From assembly GCA_016782825.1 (NCBI GenBank), contig JADHXT010000061.1, forward strand, positions 1 through 13,146: a DNA stretch of 13,146 nucleotides, written 5' to 3'. Shown piece after piece: positions 7,366-13,146 of this stretch (position 1 is the first letter of the stretch; each line of letters starts with the position of its first letter). The stretch comes from Candidatus Brocadiia bacterium (GTDB taxonomy: Bacteria > Planctomycetota > PUPC01 > DSUN01). Made by a program: the position numbers and the translations under genes. The notes below the pieces were generated by a model. The model searched no databases, was not told the origin of the DNA, and worked only from the letters and a program-made list of their open reading frames with translations.

Positions 7366-8055
7366 TTGAAGCCCCTCATCGCCGACGTCCGCCGCGCCCT
7401 CGACCGTCCCCTCGAAGCGGCCACCACCCTCTTTGCCGTCAGGCTCTTCGCCGCCAGCGCCGAGATGGTCATGCACGCCATCGAGACGGCCGTCGGCTAC
7501 TTCGTCGGCAGCACGGCGCGCACCCCGTCCAAGGCCAGCGTGCTCCGCTTCGCCGAGGCCTACCTGCCCGAACTTGGCCGCGTGAGCCCCGGCGCCGACC
7601 TGGCCCTCGCCGACCACCCCAACCGCCCGCTCGAATCGGTGGCCGAGCTGCTCTACGAGGGCTTCCACGGCGGCCTGTTCCACGACGACGGCCGCCCCGC
7701 CGGCGTCCACTGCCTCGATAGCAAGAAAAAGTGGATGGTGAGCGTCGAGCCCGACGGCAGCGCGAAGCTCAACGTGCTGCCCCTCCACTGCCAGTTCGAG
7801 CGCGGCATGAAGCAGTTCCTCAGAGACCTCGCCCGCGACGACGGCCTGCTCGCGCGCGCCGCCACCCGCGCCGCCTTCCTCGCCCATCCTATCGTCATCA
7901 GGATGGAACCACAGATGAACACGGATCAACACAGAGAGGACAGCGAGAGAGCGAAGCCAACAGAGAGGACTCGAACATGGTGCTGGAACAGGCAAGGCGA
8001 TTCCCAGCTCGAACCCCGATTTCTCTCCCCCTCTTCTCCGTGTCTCGGTGGTTAG
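7366..8055 (+). CDS. Protein of unknown function, C-terminus altered by a repeat
   Basis: 229 codons from TTG 7366. An in-frame stop at 7354 excludes an earlier start. The ribosome binding site is weak and lies in repeat sequence. ATG 7465 is an alternative start but would drop 33 residues of well-coding sequence. Third codon positions are nearly all G or C up to about codon 178, so the gene is real. I do not recognise the family. There is no signal peptide or membrane segment, so it is probably cytoplasmic; the region 'SVAELLYEGFHGGLFHDDGRPAGVHCLDSKKKW' shows no known motif. From about residue 180 ('EPQMNTDQHRED...') the frame reads through the inverted repeat beginning at 7902, so the last 50 residues are probably not ancestral. 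The end overlaps the next gene by 79 bases in another frame. It may be a truncated or decaying gene. Confidence 0.6.
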   Translation: MKPLIADVRRALDRPLEAATTLFAVRLFAASAEMVMHAIETAVGYFVGSTARTPSKASVLRFAEAYLPELGRVSPGADLALADHPNRPLESVAELLYEGFHGGLFHDDGRPAGVHCLDSKKKWMVSVEPDGSAKLNVLPLHCQFERGMKQFLRDLARDDGLLARAATRAAFLAHPIVIRMEPQMNTDQHREDSERAKPTERTRTWCWNRQGDSQLEPRFLSPSSPCLGG

Positions 8056-8098
8056 TATCCGTCATCTGTGTTCATCTGTGTTCCTCTGTGGTTCCATC
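7902..8098. repeat. Long inverted repeat (GATGGAACCACAGA type), arms 7902-7932 and 8068-8098
   Basis: The left arm starts GATGGAACCACAGATGAACA. The reverse complement of the right arm starts GATGGAACCACAGAGGAACA. Over 31 positions only three differ, one of which would be a G-U pair in RNA. The arms enclose 135 bases, so the transcript could fold into a long hairpin. The element covers the end of the unknown gene at 7366 and the start of the next gene at 7977. It resembles the 'ACACAGATGAACACAG' repeats scattered through many planctomycete and related genomes; function unknown. Confidence 0.8.
7963..7969 (+). promoter_or_regulatory. Repeat-derived ribosome binding site of the large glycosidase gene
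   Basis: GAGAGGA lies 7 bases before ATG 7977 and is itself part of the repeat-like stretch between the inverted arms. The main competing start, GTG 8040, is preceded only by pyrimidines, so this site favours the ATG. Confidence 0.45.
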
Positions 8099-11000
8099 TC
8101 ATGCCGCCGGCCTGGATGATTTCCACTGGCGCGAGGACTTCGCCACCGCCGAGCGCTTTGCTCCGCGGCCCACCTGGCTCAGCAACGCCTCGACCACCGC
8201 CGCCGTCGCCAGTGACGGCAGGATAGCCACCTTCCGCGTGGACGAGCCGCGACAGGGCATGAAGTGGTCGGCTACCATGCCCTCGGTCGCCCTCGACGAG
8301 ACCCCGTGGCTCGTCCTCCGCTACCACGCCGACAATCTGCTCGCCACCAGCGACGACTACCTCATCTACCTCGACGACGACGTGCGCGACCGGCAGCTCA
8401 ACGCCATCCGCCTGAAGGACGCCGTCGCCGATGGGCAGTGGCACACGGTTGCCGTCGACGTCACGACCCTCACCAACGCCCCGGGCGTCCACACCCTGGC
8501 CGTGCAGGTGCAGTCCACCGCCAAAGGCGGGGCTCGCCTGCTGCTCGACTGGCTCACGTTCGCCGCCGAACCACCCGCGGGCGCCACGCTCATCCGCCGC
8601 ACGCAGGAAGCCCCGCTGCGGCCCGACTGGGTCGCCCCCCTCGCCCAGGCCACGTGGACACCGCACACCGGCTGGCTCAGCAACCCCGCGGCCAAAGGCA
8701 AGCACGCCGTCGCCCTGGCGCCCCTTCCCCCGCAGGGGGGCAAGGGGTGGCGATTCCGCATTGCCGAGGCAGGACGCGGCATGAAATGGTCGTGGAGCCT
8801 GCCGAAGCCGGCGCCCCTCGAAGGCCACCGCTACGTGGCCATGCGCTACCGCGCCACGGGCCTCCGCCCCGCAGGCGACTACGCCCTTTGCGTCCTTGGC
8901 TCCCGCGTCCCCGACGGCCACGACTACGCGTCCATCATCCCCTCCGCCGCGCTCATCTCCGACGGCCGCTGGCACACGGCCACCGTGGACATCCGGCAAG
9001 CCGCGCGCGACTTTCCCTCCATCACCGCCCTCGCCGTCCAGGCGCAGGCCGCCACAACCAATGCCACGTTGGAGGTCGCCGACCTCCGCTTCGTGAACGC
9101 CATCCAGCCCTCGCGTCTCGCCGACTTCATCGACTGGCAGCCCGGCGCGAAGTTCGATGGCACCCAGCCCATCCCCATCCAGGGCAACGCGTCCAGCGCC
9201 CCGTGGCGCAAGCACCTTCGCCTGGCCGACTGGTTTCCCCAGGCCGAGATCACGGCCCACGGCATCCCCTTCCGCCTTACCGTCCCGCAGGTTGGGAACC
9301 TGCGGGAGGGTTCTGGCCTCGCCGCCACCGGCCTCCGCGCGAAGGAAGAGCTGCGCTTCCCCGCCTCCGTGAAGGCCAGCGAGGTGTACCTCCTCCTTCT
9401 CGGCGCCTTCGTCGGTACCGAGGAGCCTGTCTACGGCAGCGGAAAGTTCAAGGCCATCCGCGACGTGGACCGCTTCCGTCTCCGCCTCGAATACGCCGAT
9501 GGCACGGCCGACGAGTGCCTGCCGATGAACGCCGCCACGAAGCAGTTCGGCATCACCCCCGGCCCCCAGGTCCTCGTCGCCGCCGCCGACCCCGCCAAGA
9601 CCCTCAAGTCCATCGTGCTCCGCGACCTGTGCAAGCAAGCCGCCTTCGCCGTCGCGGCGGCCACGGCGCGCGCTGCCGGAAGACGCGCCTTCCCGGAAGC
9701 TGTCGAAGACGGCCTCCCGCTTCGACCCAAGCGATTCGTCCGCGAAGGCGATCCTTTCAAATACGAACTGGGAACTGAGATGAGCGGTCAGCCCGGGTTG
9801 AGGGGACTCGTCCACAACCCGACCGGCTGGAACTACCTCGAACGGCCATGTGCGCTCATGGAACTTCATGTCGACGGGAAGCAAGTCATCGCGGAGTCCT
9901 ACAAACGATACGCGGTCAGGGATGTGTACGAAGGCGGGAAGCGGCTCTGGGGGTGGGGCGAATGGGCATACCACGTCACGAGCGCCCCTGGCCTCGATGT
10001 GGAGTTCATCTTCGGTTGGTGGGGCCACGATAAGTGGGCCGAGCGCCATCCTTACATACGCGTGTCCGCCATAAACAACGGCACGGTCGAGCGACGGGTG
10101 CGGTTCATCGCTCCCAGGATCGGTCCGTATTGGCTGACAGAGCAGGCAGACAACGCATATTACCTCATCCCAAAACGCGGCGCAGCCTTCGACAATCGCC
10201 CCTGTTCCTACCGGGAGCGGTATTGCGGCCTGTTCCCCGTTCAGTTCCTGAGCACGTTCAGCCCGAAGGACGGTCGTGGTCTCTCGCTTCACACAATGGA
10301 CAGGACGTCCGTTCGCAAGCGCTACTTGCTCCAGAAGAAAGGCGCCCACTTCACCATGGGTGTAGAGTATCCTGAGTGCCTGCTGAAGCCCGGGGAGAAG
10401 ACCCAGACGGCGCCCACCATCATCATTGCCACCGACGGGGACTGGCATGAAGGCTTCCAGGTCTATCGCAAGTGGCTCAAGGCCTCGCACAAGCCCCTCT
10501 CCCCCCGCAAGCCGTGGTTCCGCGAGGTGTTCAGCTTCCGTCAGCGGTTCCTCCACGCGCACGACCCGATGTACGATTACAGAACCGGGCAATATCGTCT
10601 GCTGGAGGCCATCGCCGAGGACACGCAAGAGTTCGGCGGCGTGGACTACCTGCACATTTTCGACTGGGGGAACCGTCCGCCCTACGGGCGCGTGTACGGT
10701 CGCACGGGCGACCATTCGCCGTACGACTACCTGAAGGGCGGACGTGAGGCGTTCCGCGAGGCCATCGCCGGCGTCCAGAAGCAGGGAATCCCCACGGGCC
10801 TCTACATCGAGGGCTATCTGCTTTCGAAACTCGGCAAGCTCGGCCAAGCCCACGGCAAGGGCTGGCAGATCATCCGGCCCGACGGCAAGGGCCTCTGGTG
10901 GGCGGGCGAGCAGGAGATGATGGTGTGCCCCGGCGTCGAGGCGTGGCGCGAGGTCCAGGCCTCCACCTACGAGACGAAAGTGAAGGAACTGGGCGTGGAT

Positions 11001-11759
11001 GGCATGTACATCGACCAGTTCGGCTTCACCAACTCGTGGAAGGACTGCTACTCGAAGCAGCACGGCCACCCCGTGCCCAGCTATCCCGTCGTCACCGAGC
11101 GCGACATGACGAAGCTCATCCGCGAGCGGGTCGAAGCCGCGAAGAAGGGCGTGGCCATCTACACCGAGGAGACGCCGGTGGACGTGACGACGCCGTTCCA
11201 GGACGGCAGCTTCACCTATGCCATGAACGCCGCGCGGCGGACGCAGACCCTGGTGCCCATCAACATCGCGCGCTTCGCCTTCCCCGCCTTCAAGACCATC
11301 GAGATACTCTACTGTGACAAGCCCACGGGAAGCTGGGCCACGGGCGTCCGCTGGGTCTTCTTCAACGGCGAGGCGCTCTGGATCGAAGGCCCGCCCGAGT
11401 GGTTCGAGCCTGAGACCCGCGCCGAGATCCGCCGCTGCTACCGCATCTTGCGCAAGCACAAGGACGCCTTCACGAGCCTCCAGCCCGTGCCGCTGGTGCC
11501 CACCGAGATGGGCGGCGTGTGGGCCAACGAGTTCACCAGTGAAGTCATCGGCCGGGTGAAGGTCGTTTACACCCTCTACAACGCGCGGCACCGCACGGTG
11601 CGGGGCGACGTGCTCCGCGTGCCGCACGAGAAGGGCGCGACCTATCAGGATGAATGGCATCAGAAACCGGCCGCCGTCCGCATCGAGGGCAAGACCGCCC
11701 TCCTCTCCACCGCGCTCGGCCCCCACGGCACCGGCTGCCTGGTGGTGATGAAGAGATGA
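7977..11759 (+). CDS. Large secreted putative glycoside hydrolase, DUF6259-like, with two N-terminal sugar-binding-like modules
   Basis: 1260 residues from ATG 7977. GTG 8040 is an alternative start that would give a shorter signal peptide. The hydrophobic core 'WLVSVICVHLCSSVVPSHAA' (about 25-44) is encoded by the right arm of the inverted repeat. Two homologous beta-sandwich modules follow, about 48-205 and 209-375, sharing 'WLSN', 'GMKWS', 'DGQWHTVAVDV' / 'DGRWHTATVDI' and a final 'L.V..L.F'. About 430-825 looks like a beta-supersandwich and about 840-1200 like a (beta/alpha)8 barrel. Candidate catalytic acids are D1013 in 'GVDGMYIDQFG', E1064/E1065 in 'IYTEETPVD' and D896 in 'HIFDWGN'. 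The arrangement recalls DUF6259 and GH36/GH101-like retaining glycosidases, but the family is assigned by eye. Substrate unknown. Two palindromes are inserted in frame (8721, 9283), and bases 9720-10450 use visibly different codons. Confidence 0.75.
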   Translation: MVLEQARRFPARTPISLPLFSVSRWLVSVICVHLCSSVVPSHAAGLDDFHWREDFATAERFAPRPTWLSNASTTAAVASDGRIATFRVDEPRQGMKWSATMPSVALDETPWLVLRYHADNLLATSDDYLIYLDDDVRDRQLNAIRLKDAVADGQWHTVAVDVTTLTNAPGVHTLAVQVQSTAKGGARLLLDWLTFAAEPPAGATLIRRTQEAPLRPDWVAPLAQATWTPHTGWLSNPAAKGKHAVALAPLPPQGGKGWRFRIAEAGRGMKWSWSLPKPAPLEGHRYVAMRYRATGLRPAGDYALCVLGSRVPDGHDYASIIPSAALISDGRWHTATVDIRQAARDFPSITALAVQAQAATTNATLEVADLRFVNAIQPSRLADFIDWQPGAKFDGTQPIPIQGNASSAPWRKHLRLADWFPQAEITAHGIPFRLTVPQVGNLREGSGLAATGLRAKEELRFPASVKASEVYLLLLGAFVGTEEPVYGSGKFKAIRDVDRFRLRLEYADGTADECLPMNAATKQFGITPGPQVLVAAADPAKTLKSIVLRDLCKQAAFAVAAATARAAGRRAFPEAVEDGLPLRPKRFVREGDPFKYELGTEMSGQPGLRGLVHNPTGWNYLERPCALMELHVDGKQVIAESYKRYAVRDVYEGGKRLWGWGEWAYHVTSAPGLDVEFIFGWWGHDKWAERHPYIRVSAINNGTVERRVRFIAPRIGPYWLTEQADNAYYLIPKRGAAFDNRPCSYRERYCGLFPVQFLSTFSPKDGRGLSLHTMDRTSVRKRYLLQKKGAHFTMGVEYPECLLKPGEKTQTAPTIIIATDGDWHEGFQVYRKWLKASHKPLSPRKPWFREVFSFRQRFLHAHDPMYDYRTGQYRLLEAIAEDTQEFGGVDYLHIFDWGNRPPYGRVYGRTGDHSPYDYLKGGREAFREAIAGVQKQGIPTGLYIEGYLLSKLGKLGQAHGKGWQIIRPDGKGLWWAGEQEMMVCPGVEAWREVQASTYETKVKELGVDGMYIDQFGFTNSWKDCYSKQHGHPVPSYPVVTERDMTKLIRERVEAAKKGVAIYTEETPVDVTTPFQDGSFTYAMNAARRTQTLVPINIARFAFPAFKTIEILYCDKPTGSWATGVRWVFFNGEALWIEGPPEWFEPETRAEIRRCYRILRKHKDAFTSLQPVPLVPTEMGGVWANEFTSEVIGRVKVVYTLYNARHRTVRGDVLRVPHEKGATYQDEWHQKPAAVRIEGKTALLSTALGPHGTGCLVVMKR
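8721..8747. repeat. In-frame G/C palindromic element inside the glycosidase gene
   Basis: CCCCTTCCCCC, then GCA, then GGGGGGCAAGGGG form an imperfect hairpin with one bulged base. It is translated as 'APLPPQGGKG'. Compared with the first N-terminal module, the second has about eight extra residues at exactly this place (31 against 23 residues between WLSN and GMKWS), which fits insertion of a palindrome of this size into a surface loop. Confidence 0.55.
9283..9307. repeat. In-frame perfect 11-bp inverted repeat inside the glycosidase gene
   Basis: TCCCGCAGGTT, a GGG loop and AACCTGCGGGA form a perfect 11-bp stem. It is translated as 'VPQVGNLREG' without breaking the frame. The same kind of CCGCAGGTT/AACCTGCGG hairpin is known to me as a dispersed palindrome in several environmental bacterial genomes, so a mobile palindromic element inserted in coding sequence is likely. 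Confidence 0.6.
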
Positions 11760-11919
11760 TCACCACAGAGACGCAGAGAGCGCAGAGATGGACAGAGGAA
11801 GAGAAGTGGAACCGCAGATGAGCGCGGAGGAACGCGGATAAGACTCGCCTTGACAATCTCACCCGATTCCTGTTTTCTCTGTGTGCATTCTCCGTGCTCT
11901 CTGTGTCTCTGTGGTGATC
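11758..11919. repeat. Long inverted repeat (GATCACCACAGAGAC type), arms 11758-11787 and 11890-11919
   Basis: The left arm starts GATCACCACAGAGACGCAGA. The reverse complement of the right arm starts GATCACCACAGAGACACAGA. Over 30 positions 27 are identical, and two of the three differences would be G-U pairs in RNA. The loop is 102 bases. The left arm overlaps the last two bases of the glycosidase stop codon, and the right arm ends 20 bases before the GH130 start codon, so the element fills nearly the whole 179-base gap. It belongs to the same general class as the repeats at 7280 and 7902. It could act as a transcript-end structure or protect the RNA end. Confidence 0.8.
11850..11878 (+). promoter_or_regulatory. 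Possible promoter of the GH130 gene within the repeat loop
   Basis: TTGACA at 11850-11855 is a perfect -35 consensus. The hexamer 17 bases later (TTTTCT, 11873-11878) matches the -10 consensus at only three of six positions. If real, it restarts transcription inside the loop of the inverted repeat, about 60 bases before the GH130 start. Confidence 0.3.
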
Positions 11920-11938
11920 CCATTCTGGAGCCCAACCG

Positions 11939-12859
11939 ATGGCCAACGAAACCGTGCTGAAGCGCTACGCGGGCAACCCCATCATCGTCCCCGAGCAGGT
12001 GCCGGGGGCCAACAGCATCTTCAACTCCGCCGTCGTCCCCTTCCAGGGCCGCTATGCCGGCGTCTTCCGCGTGGACGAGCAAGACCGCACCATGAGCCTC
12101 CACGCCGGCTTCTCCGACGACGGCCTCCACTGGGACATCTCGCCCGACCGCATCCGCCTGGCGTGCGACGACCCCGAGATCGCCACCCACGGCGTGGGCT
12201 ACGACCCCCGCGTCATCCCCCTCGATGGCACCTACTACGTCTGCTGGTGCAACAACTACCACGGCCCCACCATCGGCCTCGCCCGCACCGACGACTTCCA
12301 GACCTTCACCCAACTGGAAAACATGCTCCCGCCCTACAACCGCAACGGCGTGCTCTTCCCCCGCAAGATCGGCGGCAAGTATGCCCTGCTCCATCGCCCC
12401 AGCGACCGCGGCCACACCCCCTTCGGCGACATGTTCTACGCCGAGAGCCCCGACCTCATCCACTGGGGCAAGCAGCGCTTCGTCTTCGGCACCGCCGGCG
12501 GCTGGCAGAGCACGAAGATCGGCCCCGGCCCCGTGCCCATCGAGACGCCCGAAGGCTGGCTCATCCTCTACCACGGCGTGCTCACGAGCTGCAACGGCTT
12601 CGTCTACGCCTTCGGCGCCGCCATCCTCGACCTCGACGAGCCGTGGAAAGTGCTCGCCCGCACCAGCCGCTACCTCCTCGCCCCCACCACCGACTACGAG
12701 CGCATCGGCGACGTGCCCAACGTCACCTTCCCCACCGCCTGCCTCGAGAAGGAGGACGGCGAGCTCTGGATCTACTACGGCTGCGCCGACACCTGCGTGG
12801 CCCTCGCCACCGCCAACATCGCCGATATCATGGCGTTCACGAAAGAGAACAGCCTGTAA
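11939..12859 (+). CDS. GH130 family beta-mannoside phosphorylase/hydrolase
   Basis: 306 residues with GGAG 8 bases before the ATG and no signal peptide, so cytoplasmic. GH130 enzymes act on beta-mannosides; most break the bond with phosphate to give mannose 1-phosphate, while some subfamilies hydrolyse. The five-bladed propeller pattern is visible as 'NPII' (13-16), 'FNSAVV' (28-33), 'GYDPRV' with the probable proton donor D89, 'NRNGVLFPRKIGGKYALLHRP' (134-154), 'STKIGPGPVPI' (191-201), 'YHGV' (211-214) and 'YYGCADTCVALATA' (279-292). R135-N136, R153, K193 and H212 sit where phosphorylases of this family bind phosphate, so phosphorolysis is the more likely reaction. The exact acceptor sugar cannot be told. 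It is 24 bases upstream of an MFS transporter gene on the same strand, suggesting uptake coupled to energy-saving cleavage. Confidence 0.88.
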   Translation: MANETVLKRYAGNPIIVPEQVPGANSIFNSAVVPFQGRYAGVFRVDEQDRTMSLHAGFSDDGLHWDISPDRIRLACDDPEIATHGVGYDPRVIPLDGTYYVCWCNNYHGPTIGLARTDDFQTFTQLENMLPPYNRNGVLFPRKIGGKYALLHRPSDRGHTPFGDMFYAESPDLIHWGKQRFVFGTAGGWQSTKIGPGPVPIETPEGWLILYHGVLTSCNGFVYAFGAAILDLDEPWKVLARTSRYLLAPTTDYERIGDVPNVTFPTACLEKEDGELWIYYGCADTCVALATANIADIMAFTKENSL

Positions 12860-12883
12860 CCGGCACTGACGAAGGGAATACCG

Positions 12884-13146
12884 ATGAACCTGCTCACAGC
12901 GATGACGGTGGTTGTCCTGATCGTCGGCGGCATGGGCGCCGCGCTGCTGGGCAGCGTGAAGCTGGCGCTGGCGCGGAAGCTGGAGATGGACGAGGCGCGG
13001 GTCGGTGGGCTCCTCTCGGTGTTCGGCCTCACCATGATTCCCGTCATCCTGTCGGCCGGCTTCATCACCGACCACCTGGGCAAGCAACCCGTGGTGATCG
13101 GCGGCTGCGTGCTCGTGGCGGCAGCGCTGGTCGTGCTCGGGACCGC
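12884..13146 (+). CDS. MFS transporter (partial, C-terminus outside window)
   Basis: The first 87 codons are visible; the gene continues past the right edge. AAGGGA lies 6 bases before ATG 12884, and the gap to the GH130 gene is 24 bases, so they form an operon. The visible part contains a first membrane segment (about residues 4-26, 'LTAMTVVVLIVGGMGAALL'), a second (about 43-57), then the loop 'GFITDHLGKQPVVI'. That loop fits the major facilitator signature GxxxDxxGRK between helices 2 and 3, with Q in the last basic position. A third segment begins as the window ends. The neighbouring GH130 enzyme suggests a beta-mannoside or related oligosaccharide as cargo, which is inference only. Confidence 0.8.
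   Translation, partial: MNLLTAMTVVVLIVGGMGAALLGSVKLALARKLEMDEARVGGLLSVFGLTMIPVILSAGFITDHLGKQPVVIGGCVLVAAALVVLGT

Noticed and set aside
7219..7995. A 258-codon minus-strand frame including 'ISRKGAKTRRRE'-type sequence
   Set aside because: Its C-terminal part is a translation of the dispersed repeat and the rest is the shadow of the unknown gene; such proteins are a known annotation artefact.
8052..11726. A 1224-codon open frame on the minus strand opposite the large glycosidase
   Set aside because: Same codon-bias artefact. The plus-strand frame has a signal peptide, repeated modules and motifs; the minus frame has none.
11545..11946. A 133-codon minus-strand frame over the end of the glycosidase and the following gap
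   Set aside because: It consists of the antisense of the glycosidase 3' end joined to repeat sequence and has no independent coding signal.

Overview
The window is a GC-rich bacterial carbohydrate-catabolism locus, probably from a member of the Planctomycetota or a related PVC-group lineage. I infer this from four things: a DUF1080 protein, a secreted beta-propeller cytochrome resembling the hydrazine synthase alpha subunit, very high GC at third codon positions, and dispersed 'CACAGAG/GATGAACAC'-type intergenic repeats. No rRNA or other taxonomic marker is present, so the assignment is only suggestive. No tRNA, CRISPR array, transposase or integrase was seen.

Layout. Bases 1-2267, minus strand: a cytoplasmic GH42 beta-galactosidase (219-2267), followed 10 bases downstream by the start of a secreted protein (1-208, cut by the window edge). 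Bases 2268-2512: a divergent control region with a good sigma70-type promoter in each direction. A 16-bp perfect palindrome lies in the GH42 promoter. Bases 2513-7255, plus strand: a secreted protein with two tandem DUF1080 (3-keto-glycoside hydrolase family) domains, then a 1114-residue secreted protein with a jelly-roll module, a TolB/PD40-like propeller, an HzsA-like middle domain and three CxxCH haem motifs. Bases 7256-11938, plus strand: an unrecognised small protein and a very large secreted putative glycoside hydrolase (DUF6259-like). Each is bordered by members of a repeat family that form inverted pairs. Bases 11939-13146, plus strand: a GH130 mannoside phosphorylase/hydrolase and the start of an MFS transporter (cut by the window edge).

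Working model (inference). Secreted enzymes (DUF6259-like, tandem DUF1080) attack a glycan or unusual glycoside outside the cytoplasm. The MFS protein imports products, and the cytoplasmic GH42 and GH130 enzymes split beta-galactosides and beta-mannosides. The multihaem protein suggests an oxidative, electron-transferring step beside the DUF1080 hydrolase.

The most unusual sequence-level observation is that a dispersed inverted repeat supplies the ribosome binding site, start codon region and hydrophobic signal-peptide core of the large glycosidase. Two other palindromic elements sit in frame inside the same gene.
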